This document shows, one piece after another, positions 11,814 to 20,429 of a stretch of 64,000 bases of DNA; the stretch's first letter is position 1; each line of letters opens with the position of its first letter. Location: positions 3,483,001 to 3,547,000 of the forward strand of contig NC_079888.1 of the NCBI RefSeq assembly GCF_029227915.1, read 5' to 3'. The position numbers and the translations under genes were made by a program. Source of the DNA: Hydractinia symbiolongicarpus. Taxonomy: Eukaryota > Cnidaria > Hydrozoa > Anthoathecata > Hydractiniidae. The notes below the pieces were generated by a model, which did no database searches, had not been told where the DNA came from, and worked only from the letters and a program-made list of their open reading frames with translations.

Positions 11814-11886
11814 GGCGATTTAGCTCATATGGTAGAGCCCTCGCTTCGCATGTGAGAGGTACCGGTATCGGTGCCCTGATTCACCA
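11814..11886 (+). tRNA. tRNA-Ala (CGC)-like relic
   Basis: Edge copy of the array: loop TTCGCAT survives but the acceptor (GGCGATT against GATTCACC), T-stem and discriminator region are mutated. Probably dead, as expected at the end of a homogenising array. Confidence 0.6.
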
Positions 11887-12290
11887 ACATTCTGTATTTT
11901 TGCGTATAGAGGTCGATCATGTGCATATCGTCAATCAAAGTGTCTGCAATAGTATAATAAACTAATTAAAAATTTATTTAAGACCTTCAACCAATGTATG
12001 TTGCATACCGCGCCGAAAATTTACCCAATCCATTTTGCAAACGTCGGTAAAGGCACTATATGCTAAATGGCGGAGTTGTAGATAAAGACGGTGTTCTTTT
12101 TTAAGTGATTCGATGATTCTCTGCTGAATGAACCGCCGATTGCTTATGGCAGTTTTACTTTCATTAATAATGTGATTCTCAACTTTTATAACCAAACGTA
12201 ATCTCATGTTTCTTGTCGCATAATAGGCAGTTTACTCACGTAAATTTGATTATACAGTAGTTTGTCCAGTGAAGATTCTCATTCAACTTT

Positions 12291-12665
12291 ATTATTTATG
12301 TCGCAAATCATAGTGTCAAACGTCCAGATCAGCATATCTCCCCAATCGTTTAACTCTTTGATGGGAAGCAAAGCCAGAATTTTAGACTTTTTCCCATCAA
12401 GCAGACAGTCGTCTTCGTCCAACTGCGTTCAGACGAGTCTCAACCTATGGTAAAGTAAGTTCGTTATTACTATACAGGTTCGGCCATACAGGCCGAATAC
12501 TGATCGATTTCAAGGCAATTCTTGTATCATGTCCCAGGTAGTCTTCAAATATCGTAGGCTTTTCCATATCGGTGATGTACAGTTGCTTTATCCGTTGTTT
12601 TAAGAAAGGATGAACATATACTCATACAACCCAAGGAAAAGTACAAAAGTAACAGGGGAGATTAG
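12291..12665 (-). other. Array/Polinton junction with possible minus-strand coding relic
   Basis: No intact gene. The minus strand shows two short coding-like stretches in different frames: one with LDEDDCLLDGKKSKILALLP (about 12,310-12,410) and one with DMEKPTIFEDYLGHDTR (about 12,480-12,580). They may be remains of a Polinton structural gene, but this is only an impression from composition and neighbourhood. Confidence 0.3.
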
Positions 12666-13154
12666 GCATTTGGTATTACAAATTTAGAGCATCAGGGCTT
12701 GTACGTATCGACAGAGTCCCACATTGAAGTGGCATTTCCCGAGTTTACCAATTATGACATCTTCAATCCCACCAATCTGGTGAATGACCCTGTTAAGGTG
12801 TGCTGGACAGGGCAGGCGTTGGACTACTGGAATATCCAGGTTAATTTTGCCACCCATGGCACAACGACGGCATTAGGCATCTCTGCTAAACACATGATGG
12901 GCTCGATACCCCTTGTCAATTCGTATCCTATTGTTCGTCGTATCCTAGCAAGGATAAAGGTCCCCTATGATGATGGGTTCTTGCAGTATAGAAACCCCTC
13001 TTCCACCTCAGGATATGCACAGGTATGTTGCGAATACGGTGCAGATGCCAATGCTTTGTATAAATTCAAAGATATCATGTCGTACTTGACGAATGGTAGA
13101 TGTTGGCAGCAAGTTGATGGGGATCAGGTCAAATTTATCATCCCCACAAGTTAG
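12666..13154 (+). CDS. Polinton-associated conserved protein, function unknown
   Basis: Open from 12,666 to a stop at 13,154, about 160 residues, no ATG at the expected start, so the beginning is damaged or lies in another frame. The body contains PEFTNYDIFNPTNLVNDPVK and DYWNIQVNFATHGTT, motifs I associate with an uncharacterised protein that accompanies cnidarian Polintons; a role in the virion is inferred only from its place beside the capsid genes. The frame is followed after 12 bp by a further 67-codon frame (13,167-13,370) ending FQKML, probably its continuation or the next gene. Function is not assigned. Confidence 0.55.
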   Translation, partial: AFGITNLEHQGLYVSTESHIEVAFPEFTNYDIFNPTNLVNDPVKVCWTGQALDYWNIQVNFATHGTTTALGISAKHMMGSIPLVNSYPIVRRILARIKVPYDDGFLQYRNPSSTSGYAQVCCEYGADANALYKFKDIMSYLTNGRCWQQVDGDQVKFIIPTS

Positions 13155-13166
13155 GGCCTAACAGCG

Positions 13167-13370
13167 GTGGGCCTGACCAAGCTAAGCAAAAGTATGCGTG
13201 TTTACGTGGTCCTTTTGCTGGGGTCGCAGGCGGATGCCAAGGCATCCCTGATCGGCTCCGGCGCAGATAACTATACAGCAAGGCAAATCTTATTGCAGAA
13301 ATTTGAGGCCATGGTCCAACGTCAGGAAAATGTGGGGCATGACATCACCAATTTTCAGAAGATGTTGTAA
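13167..13370 (+). CDS. Small open frame, likely continuation of preceding Polinton protein
   Basis: Sixty-seven codons, mostly hydrophilic with alternating small residues (LLGSQADAKASLIGSGADN) and ending in a probable helix. It lies between two plus-strand Polinton frames with 12- and 15-bp gaps. It may be the C-terminal part of the upstream protein after a stop, or a separate small gene. No domain is recognised. Confidence 0.4.
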   Translation: MGLTKLSKSMRVYVVLLLGSQADAKASLIGSGADNYTARQILLQKFEAMVQRQENVGHDITNFQKML

Positions 13371-13385
13371 TGTGCCCGAACGCCT

Positions 13386-13783
13386 GTGAATTTTTCTGTC
13401 AAGCTCGGCGTGTACATGTTGCCCTCAGACATGAACTTGCGCATAGGCAAAATTGTAGGGTATAACAACAACATTTTGATCGCACCTGCCAACGTACAGG
13501 TCCATGTGAACAATAAGCCTATTGTCAAGAATAATACGCCCCTAGGCATACCCTACCTCCAAAGCATACTACGCCCCCTAGGCATTCCCTACCTCCAAAG
13601 CATACTACACCTCCTAGGCATTCTACCCCTATTACGCCTCCCATACATATTCCCGATCATACTATACAGGCTATGCCATCTATACCTCCCAAACATGCTA
13701 CGCCACCTATACATACCCCCGAGCAACCCCCACAAAACCAGCACGACAGGGGTAGGGATCATCATTGCCTACATCTGACTTAA
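13386..13783 (+). pseudogene. Proline/histidine-rich repeat protein of the Polinton, frameshifted
   Basis: The first about 52 codons (to roughly 13,540) read as a beta-rich sequence (KIVGYNNNILIAPANVQVHV). A one-base frame change then opens a proline-rich tail to the stop at 13,781-13,783, built of short repeats of the type PPRHSLPPKHTTPPRH. In the unshifted frame the same DNA reads as a leucine/tyrosine-rich string, which is less plausible. Globular head plus low-complexity tail suggests a surface or fibre-type protein, but that is inference. Confidence 0.45.
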
Positions 13784-14377
13784 AAAATAGTTCATAATAC
13801 ACCTTTCCAACGTAGACCACCACAAACCCAACGGCGGCAGCGATTGCCATGTACAAATGCTTAGCTGTATATATTCGGCAACAGTTGCCGCTACTCTGAG
13901 AAAGAATGAGACTATGGTACCCATAATCCCGGGTAATGCAGCACCTACTTTACCTGCCAGGTATTTCAAGAACTTTCCGAGCCTTTCAAGCTGTTTCTCT
14001 ACACACCCCTTCCCTGCGGCACTTCCAGCGGCACCTCCTCCTGTAACGGATAGCACGATGGTTGAAATCAATAGACTAATAGCAGATACTATACTCGCTA
14101 TGGTTACACCCTGCTCTTTGTAGAGTATCTTTAGCTTCTCCAGCAGGGACGTGTCATCTCCGGCAATTTTCATCTGGCAGGATAGTAAGCTATGAGCATC
14201 CTGCGCAGACTCTTTTAAATCGTTCCATTTATCAATATTTTCCTCAAGTTTTACTATTTTCTTCTCAATATTAGTTCTTTGTCCTTCGTCTACCCTGGCC
14301 TTCTGCTTCTCGAGTTTTTTCACCTCGTTCTCCGCCTTGCTAATCTCGCTATCATATAAGATCATCTTGCTTTTCAA
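13769..14377 (-). CDS. Polinton membrane protein with N-terminal coiled coil
   Basis: Intact 202-residue frame. Residues about 1-75 are a charged coiled coil (AENEVKKLEKQKARVDEG). Residues 85-120 and 125-170 hold hydrophobic, glycine/alanine-rich segments (SIVSAISLLISTIVLSVTGG; GAALPGIMGTIVSFFL), so the protein should sit in or disrupt membranes. This architecture recurs beside Polinton capsid genes in cnidarians, as far as I recall; its exact role is unknown to me. Its ATG overlaps the stop of the upstream minus-strand gene by four bases (ATGA), which suggests translational or expression coupling. The 3' end overlaps the proline-rich gene on the other strand. Confidence 0.65.
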   Translation of the reverse strand: MKSKMILYDSEISKAENEVKKLEKQKARVDEGQRTNIEKKIVKLEENIDKWNDLKESAQDAHSLLSCQMKIAGDDTSLLEKLKILYKEQGVTIASIVSAISLLISTIVLSVTGGGAAGSAAGKGCVEKQLERLGKFLKYLAGKVGAALPGIMGTIVSFFLRVAATVAEYIQLSICTWQSLPPLGLWWSTLERCIMNYFLSQM

Positions 14378-14998
14378 GTCATGTTAACCCTTATAATCTG
14401 TGCTTCTTGGTTAAACCCTCTTATTTCACGTTCGGTGAGAAGTTCATAAGTACCGCCAAATGAAGTTTCTTGAATAAGCCTCTCCGTGGCATCTACAAAT
14501 TCCTCTACAGATTTCATTGATATCATATTATCATCCAAAATGTCATCAACCTTTTGCCCAAGTGCCTGGGCCGCTGCCTTACCCATGTTGGGTATAGTAA
14601 CATAGTCGGGAAAACTCAGAGCTTGCACGAGATCGGGCTTCAATCTCTTAATCATCTCCCCAGCAGCCTGAAGCCCACCCTTATCTTTTGTAATTAATGC
14701 CGTAAGGTCTATATCGTTGAAAAAAAGACGTTTCCCTTCCACCCAAATCTCGTAGTAAGGTATAGGAATAGGCTCCCCAGCCTCGGATCCCGACTAAGAC
14801 GTTTGTAACCTTTGATTTTAGTAGCTTTTGCCTCTGCTCTGAAAGGCCAGACCTCGGTACACCCTGTTGCTCTCTTGAAGACCCTGGTGTTACCGGAAGT
14901 TATGGGGTTGATGAAAGTTTTTGCGTGTCATCGGGTTTATTATCTGGACGGCCCTCCTCATCCGGAAGATCGTGATCAAATACTGGATTAGTTGGCAT
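14374..14998 (-). pseudogene. Polinton structural-type protein, broken in N-terminal third
   Basis: ATG at 14,998 starts an acidic, proline-rich N-terminus (DHDLPDEEGRPDNKPDD), interrupted by a stop and, near 14,770, by a frame change. The last 122 codons (14,742-14,374) are open and include FNDIDLTALITKDKGGLQAA and SFPDYVTIPNMGKAAAQ. The SEQRQKLLKS stretch before the frameshift is typical of a protein next to the Polinton capsid gene. The start lies only 31 bp from the divergent capsid ATG at 15,030, so the two probably shared a promoter region. Confidence 0.55.
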
Positions 14999-15029
14999 TT
15001 ATTTAAAGATTTCCCCTTGTATAATAAAC

Positions 15030-16237
15030 ATGAGTAACTTTTCGGTATCAAAGGCAGGAAACAGCGAGTTCAGATTAATCACATACCCTCAACCATCAAT
15101 CAAAATCAAGACTTGTACGTTGATGTCCCAAATATGCCTCAGAATGATGTCATCTTTCCGGGCAGTCTCAAGCTTCTATTTGACCTGACGTTGACGGGAA
15201 CCAATACAAAATGTACCATTGTCAGCAATATTGTCAAAAGCCTGGTGAGGAACCTGCACATTACATTGGATGGCAACGAGGTGCAAAACATATCTGACTA
15301 CAATATATTCTCTGGCTCCCAAAATTTGACAGGTACAACAACCTCATATTAGGCGGATCAACCCCAATGACGGTACCATCCGGGCCTTACAGGTCAAAGC
15401 TAGCGACCGCGTCGGGACGGATGAAGAAAAGGCCATCGCCGCAGCGTATGGTAATACCTTTTGCAAATCCTTGGGAAGGATGTTCGAACTGACCCAAGAC
15501 CTATCGCTTTAGCCGGCAGGACTCCTTGGCAGATTGCAATTCAACCTGCATTTCGCGGCTTACAGTGACGTGATCAAAGATACCAGGACGGCAGACTCGG
15601 GGTCTACCGGGGCCAAGGCAGCGGATGGGGCCTATACAATTACAAATATCAAACTCGAGTTTGACAAGATCGCCCATGAAGGCCTGGTAAGTGCCATAAT
15701 GTTGAGGTATAGTCATCTCGCTTTGCCCTGCGAACGCATACTCTGTAGCAAGGTAGTTACTATGAGGAAGCAGGATATAATCTCCAGATCGATCAGGCAG
15801 CGAAAAGCCTCAAACGTGTCTTGCTACTCTTCATAGACCCTAGAAAAGTGAAGCCCTATGCCGGTGTCAATGAGGTGTTCTATAACCCTAAGATCGAGAG
15901 TATTACTATTACCGTTGAGGGGGAGCCTAATAAGCTGTACAGTCACGCGATGCTCGCCAAGGACCATCTCGAACAGATTGACAACATTTTTGGTGCCCAC
16001 GATAGTAACGTGACGATTGGCCAGTTTTTCAACGAAAGCTATGCGGTGTTTATCGATTATCGAGCCTCTCCCGACGATACCCTACATGGTAGCGGCAGAC
16101 CCCTACAACGTCTGTCCGACGGGATCACCCTCCACATGACCAAGAAAGCCGACGAACCTGGGAATTTTCTGTCCTATGTATACCTTCTCAAAGACGCACA
16201 GCCGAATTTCTTAGATGGCCATTTTCATGGCATTTAA
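15030..16237 (+). pseudogene. Polinton major capsid protein (double jelly-roll type), frameshifted
   Basis: Reading across several frames gives one continuous capsid-like protein of about 400 residues. ATG at 15,030 (MSNFSV) is followed by a frame change near 15,100, then NDVIFPGSLKLLFDLTLTG and IVKSLVRNLHITLDGNEV, the characteristic start of Polinton capsid proteins; further changes lie near 15,340, a stop near 15,512, and a change near 15,830. The last part (15,821-16,237) is open and ends DGHFHGI. Multiple breaks rule out a working capsid from this copy. Family assignment is from recognised sequence pattern; a profile search would confirm it. Confidence 0.7.
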
Positions 16238-16254
16238 TATTGAAATAAGGAGAG

Positions 16255-16521
16255 ATGGTTACTATCGCTGTCATTATCGCGGGCGCTGCGATCAATGCCC
16301 TAGAATTTTCGGTGACAAATTATCTATTCAGCAAGCTCTCGGGGCACGGCGAAGCGGAACGAAGGCGTCATGACCGTGCGATAGAAAGACTAAATGCAAC
16401 CCAGGCAGAGTGGATACGGAAAAGGCAGGCTAAATTGGATTGGTTTGCCAGGCAAAGAGAGATGAAGCTCAAAGCAGGCAAAAGCCTTCGTGAGCTCGAT
16501 GACGATATGTACAAATGCTGA
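16255..16521 (+). CDS. Polinton small protein with N-terminal membrane segment
   Basis: Intact 88-residue frame starting 17 bp after the capsid stop. Residues 1-25 are hydrophobic (VTIAVIIAGAAINALEF) and followed by a long, strongly basic amphipathic helix (ERRRHDRAIERLNATQAEW) up to residue 80. The same architecture recurs downstream of Polinton capsid genes in cnidarians; function unknown. Its stop overlaps the start of the next small gene. Confidence 0.65.
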   Translation: MVTIAVIIAGAAINALEFSVTNYLFSKLSGHGEAERRRHDRAIERLNATQAEWIRKRQAKLDWFARQREMKLKAGKSLRELDDDMYKC

Positions 16522-16652
16522 ACGTTTCGAGCGAGAAGGTCCCACAATTGAAAGATTTTTACACCCCTTCGAAAACCCAACAGGATGGAGAACTCACATT
16601 CATCCTTGGCTCATTGTCCCTGCTAGGCTTCGTGGCTTACAAGTATTTGTAA
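16515..16652 (+). CDS. Polinton mini-protein with C-terminal transmembrane segment
   Basis: Forty-five intact codons whose ATG (16,515) overlaps the last codons of the preceding gene. Hydrophilic N-terminus (SSEKVPQLKDFYTPSKTQQD) followed by one membrane span (LTFILGSLSLLGFVAYKYL) at the very C-terminus. The overlap, intact frame and tail-anchored layout argue that this is a real gene of the element rather than a chance frame. Twenty-five bases later the integrase gene begins. Confidence 0.55.
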   Translation: MLNVSSEKVPQLKDFYTPSKTQQDGELTFILGSLSLLGFVAYKYL

Positions 16653-16677
16653 GAACTTTTTCTGACATATAATAAAC

Positions 16678-17684
16678 ATGTCAGAAAAATCACCATATAT
16701 CGTTACCGAGGAGGCTGAAAAATTAAGACAAATTTACTATATGCCAGAACATCTCTGGATCGGGCGCAAAGCTATTAAATTACTCGCGAAGGAGAGCAGT
16801 CTCTCCATAAAGCTGGTCACTCATTGACTTTCCCGTCAACTCTTGTGGTTGAGGCATATCAAGAGTCCGCAGCGTATAGAAAACCCCCATTTTACCATTA
16901 CAAAGCCGAATGAGATGCACGAGTTTGATCTACTGTACATGACCCACGACAAGCTGTATAGTAGCACCTATAAATACATTCTCACGGGCATCGACGTTGC
17001 CTCACGTTACAAGGTAACTAGGCCATTGCGTACCAAAAAGGCCAGCGAGGTTGTGGATATGTTGAAGGACATTTACGGGGCAGGACCTTTACACTACCCC
17101 AAAACCTTTCAATGCGAAAAGGGTTCTGAGTTTAAATCAGATGTAACCAAGCTGCTAGAGGGTAAAGGGGTGAAAATTAAGAGGGCCACCACCAAGTACC
17201 ACCATACTTTTACAGCCTTTGTAATTTCCTACAATACGTTACTTGCCGAAAGGCTATTCAAACCTCAGGATGCGCAAGAGCTGGTCTCCAGTAGCCTAGC
17301 TCCATTTGGGTCAAGCACCTGTACACTATCGTCAAAAGCCTCAACAACAGCAAGACTTCCATGATTGAGATAAAACCTAACAAGGCGATCAAGCTCGAAG
17401 ATGTCCTGTGTGCAGAAAGTCAGCAATGTCCCGAGGAGAGATCCCTACTTGAGGACGGGTTGTACTTGTATATGCTACAACCCGGAGAGGAGCACGGTGA
17501 CTCGTAAATACGCACAACTGACGCCTTTTGGAGCAAACATACTTACAGGTTGGACCGTATTGTAGCGATTAGCCGTGTTTTATACTACTTAAAGGATGGG
17601 CCTGAAAGGAGCTTTGTTTCGGAGGAACTGATGCAGGTACCGGAGGATGTTCAGGTACTTCCAGATGTTATCAAAGAATGGTAA
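16678..17684 (+). pseudogene. Polinton retroviral-type integrase, inactive
   Basis: ATG at 16,678; the frame runs through PYIVTEEAEKLRQIYYMPEH to a stop at 16,825, then resumes from about 16,843 with FDLLYMTHDKLYSS and TGIDVASRYK (start of the RNase H-like integrase core), and changes frame near 17,300 before the C-terminal part (AESQQCPEERSLLEDGLYLY ... QVLPDVIKEW, stop 17,684). Two positions of the usual D,D-35-E triad look replaced: the second acidic position reads QCEKGSEF, and the region where the last Glu is expected reads FVISYN. With the internal breaks this copy cannot integrate. Integrase normally inserts the element and makes short target duplications. Confidence 0.75.
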
Positions 17685-18264
17685 AATGCTTTCGCAAGTT
17701 CCCCCAGATCACCCAGATCTATTTCATCATCCTCGTCATTATCTTCATTCGGATCCCTTACATAGTCCAAAGGATGCTGGGTGTAGAACAGGTACCCATA
17801 GACAATGCCTTTGATGACATTAGGCTCATTCTCCAAATCAATATCGACTAGACGTCTATCTGGTATCGGAAAGTTGAGTATATCACCTATTGTTGCGATA
17901 TCGGCCAAATCCGATAGTTTCAAGTCCTTATCCTTGACGATCTGGCAACAGAGTGCCTCATAGTTGTTCTCTTCAGCCGCAACGATATAGAGTCCTATAC
18001 GTGCAATATCATCCTTGAGAACATCATCAATCTCGCTGCTTGCAAATGTACCCAATGATTTTTTGCCCGATGCTACCCTGTCTAAAAGATCTTCGTCGGT
18101 GGGGTATTCAAACCTTCGTAGTATACTCCACCTCGATACCTAAAATTGTCCAGGCAGGTTGGGCAATATCCAGTCACTTACGCTGCCTTGATACAGCAAT
18201 GTAATACGTGTACCTGGATAATATAGTTGATTGTATATTGATTCCTTTGTAGATAGGCTTCCAT
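17651..18264 (-). pseudogene. Polinton zinc-binding protein (copy 1)
   Basis: ATG at 18,262-18,264 (MEAYLQRNQY), a stop within the first 30 codons, then GYCPTCLDNFRYRGGVYYEG with a C-x2-C knuckle, a frame change, and an open acidic stretch of about 160 codons to 17,651 (RFEYPTDEDLLDRVASGKKS ... NEDNDEDDEIDLGDLGEL). The same protein begins at 63,776 in the second Polinton, which confirms the start and the two breaks. Its 3' end overlaps the integrase 3' end by 34 bp (convergent). Function unknown; acidic tail and zinc knuckle suggest nucleic-acid or protein binding. Confidence 0.55.
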
Positions 18265-18399
18265 CTTTTTTATATTTCAGTACCTTTTAACATACAGCTG
18301 AAAGGGTCAATAGAGGAGGGGGCCATGGGAGATGCCTCACTTTTTCCTATAACTTTTACTACCCGCAAGAGTAGTAAAAATTAGCGTCTGTTTAGTCCT

Positions 18400-19203
18400 C
18401 TATTGCCGGAACACCCAAATCAGATAGGTCATCCCGAGTAAGATCGATAAGCCTGAAATGGTTTCTAAACATTTTACATGCTCCTCCTCCTCAAAACGAA
18501 TAAAGGCTTGTATACCGTTGGGGTTGTCAATGACAACTATCTCCTCCGCCCCTGGGTAGTTGTCACTGAACCACAATCTCTTCTTGCTAATATTGCGCCT
18601 CTGAACACTCGTGCAGTAATAGGGAGGATGATGGTATTCGTCGTCATCCTGTGCGCTGTGCTTACGGTGGATGATGATGACGTTGTCTTTTCCGGGGTCC
18701 TGGGCATTGGGTACATGTCTTTCTGTAAGCTTTGCATTTTCCCGGGCCTGTGCCTCGAGTTTATCCCCCAATACCATGAGTTGGTTGTCCCTATCCTCTA
18801 GATCATCTTCGAGTATAACGACGGCAGTATCTCTGTCCCCGATCGCTGCAGCAAGCTTTCGCATTTCCTTGGATAGCGCCTCTTCTACAACTCACTCCAA
18901 AAAGGGTTCTGCGTCAGGTTGACCACATCTCAGCAGGAAGGTATAGAGGCCAGCGTCAGTCAGCAAAATTGTGTTTGGTTAGCTGTACTCAGATCTGAGT
19001 ACACCCTCAGGGCCGGTTATAGCATCACCTAATTGCATTTTATACTTGGTAGGAACAGATCGCTGAATGGCTTGTACCCCAGCCCTTTGTTTATATCCTA
19101 CAGCTCTCCAAACATCGGATGCTACAACACATTGACCTTTGTCCTGAACATAAAATGATCGGACTTGTTTTCCTTGGAAATAATCAACCGCTACAAGAGA
19201 CAT
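18400..19203 (-). pseudogene. Bro-N domain protein of the Polinton (copy 1)
   Basis: ATG at 19,203 opens a Bro-N type DNA-binding domain (VDYFQGKQVRSFYVQDKGQ; VVASDVWRAVGYKQRAGVQA; KYKMQLGDAI) to a stop at 18,979. The frame continues with one further stop into a C-terminal region (18,864-18,400) containing a coiled coil, NAQDPGKDNVIIIHRKH, DDDEYHHPPYY and RRNISKKRLWFSDNYPGAEE. The homologue at 62,919-63,668 shows the same order, so the two stops are lesions in one gene. Bro-N proteins are common in large DNA viruses and Polintons and are thought to act on DNA; here the role is inferred. Confidence 0.7.
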
Positions 19204-19384
19204 TTCTATATACCAATGCTTGCCGAGAGGTTTTTAAAATTGTGTCTGGTTGGGTGTGGGCAGATCGGTCCACACCTTGGAGACCGGCAAAAGTGGTACC
19301 CCGCTGTGAGGGAACCGGTCAGTTCACCGCATTTTGTATGGTCACCCAATGATCTACCACATCCTAGGGTGTTCAAGCTTTACA

Positions 19385-19957
19385 TATAGGCATGCATGCT
19401 TGGAATTTTCAATTCAGTCTTGATATCCGACTAGTCGGGATCATGTTCGTCTCCTCGTCAATCATTTTCATGTCACTCCTCTCATGTGGGTACCACAAAA
19501 ACAAGGCCTTCTTCTGCCTACTCAGATTCTTGGGTAATGCAGTATAGGTCTGTGTTAAGAGCCACAAGCTATGCCTTCTGTGCCTACCCGAAATAGCCAA
19601 TTCAAGTAGGCTTTGTTGACGCTTATCGAGGCTTTCATCGGCTATCATATCGTCGATTTTAAATAGGCTTTCTTTGCCTGCCAACAACGAGGATAGCTTT
19701 TGGATCTATTCGAAGAGTTCTTCCTTAGGCTCTATAAGAAACACATAATTAACCTCCAAAAGTGAGGACCTTTCGAGATAAGATCTATTCCTACGTATGG
19801 TCAGGCACAGAATGATGATATTGTGATAGTGCTTTTTATACTCATTTTCCAACAAATCCAAAACACGTTGTGTCTTGCCGCAAGACGTCGGACCTGTGAA
19901 AATTGCTGTATGCGGATCTCTTACGACATCCAACATTTTATTCAATATTTGCTCCAC
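19385..19957 (-). pseudogene. Polinton DNA-packaging ATPase (copy 1)
   Basis: ATG at 19,957. Walker A motif GPTSCGKTQ (residues about 22-30), then LENEYKKHYHNIIILCLTIR; a stop after PKEELFE; then Walker B-like SLFKIDDMIADESLDKRQQ and SLWLLTQTYTALPKNLSRQK (sensor region) and MKMIDEETNMI. This matches FtsK/HerA-type A32-like ATPases that pump DNA into Polinton capsids. Walker A is intact here, unlike in copy 2. The start overlaps the end of the cysteine-rich gene by 16 bp. Confidence 0.75.
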
Positions 19958-20418
19958 TTCCTATCGTGAATATTAGGGTATATGGCAGCACATGCCGAAC
20001 AGATTAGCACACTGCCATGGTTATTCACCAAAGAACCCCGGCAGGAAGGGCATAGCTTGGTATTTTGGGCCTTATATTCGAGGGGTAGTGGAGAATACAT
20101 TAATTTTCCTTGTAGGTACCTCAACGCCTTGCGATACTGCTTGATGTGCAGTGCCTTTTCCGTTTCCTCCGCAGCGGGGGAACCGATGAGTTCGGTGTAC
20201 TGGAGTATAATGTCATATATGAACAGGGTATACAAAAGCAGGTAATTCTCATCCTGTTTAAGCCCTTGAATCTCCCTGTCAATGGCAAGGCGACCTACCT
20301 CATAGTCAATGTCTTTGATGTCCTTGCATTTAGTACAACGCGTCCTCTCCCTCATTTTATCAAGGCAGCCTATACAACTCTTGGTTCGGCCATTGCTCCT
20401 GATTTTAAACCTGTCCAT
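19942..20418 (-). CDS. Cysteine-rich zinc-binding protein of the Polinton
   Basis: Open 158-residue frame. N-terminal CIGCLDKMRERTRCTKCKD gives two C-x2-C knuckles; a mostly helical middle (residues 40-110) follows; the C-terminus has LCPSCRGSLVNNHGSVLICS with two more pairs, a zinc-ribbon pattern. It sits between the polymerase start and the ATPase on the same strand. A late-transcription-factor-like role (VLTF3-type proteins occur in related viruses) is possible but not shown by the motifs I can see. Confidence 0.5.
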   Translation of the reverse strand: MDRFKIRSNGRTKSCIGCLDKMRERTRCTKCKDIKDIDYEVGRLAIDREIQGLKQDENYLLLYTLFIYDIILQYTELIGSPAAEETEKALHIKQYRKALRYLQGKLMYSPLPLEYKAQNTKLCPSCRGSLVNNHGSVLICSACAAIYPNIHDRKWSKY

Positions 20419-20429
20419 GGTTAGAACGT

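Larger units (their letters stand above)
1..12290 (+). repeat. Tandem array of ~513-bp units, each with one tRNA-Ala gene
   Basis: Head-to-tail array. Successive tRNA starts are spaced mostly 513-515 bp, with a shorter 475-476-bp variant after each decayed TGC copy from 2,585 on, and outliers of 586 and 690 bp. Each spacer carries the same landmarks in order: a conserved CATTCTGTATTATTGCG tail after the tRNA, an AAATATAT stretch, CAATTTAGCCAATCCATTGT, GACGGTGTTCT, a TGATGTGATTCTCGACTTTC block, TTGTCACATAATAGGCAGTC, and a GTCCAGTGAAGATTCTC block before the next tRNA. Units between about 4,050 and 8,230 alternate between two subtypes, giving a higher-order repeat of about 1,027 bp. The array decays rightwards; the last recognisable spacer ends near 12,290. 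Many 60-104-codon open frames inside the units are by-products of the repeat. Confidence 0.95.

Noticed and set aside
1-12290. CRISPR array
   Set aside because: Units are about 513 bp and each carries a tRNA gene; there are no short repeats with unique spacers, and the setting is eukaryotic.
18478-18922. Plus-strand frames opposite the Bro-N gene
   Set aside because: Low-complexity serine/leucine shadows of the minus-strand gene, which has a homologue at 62,919.
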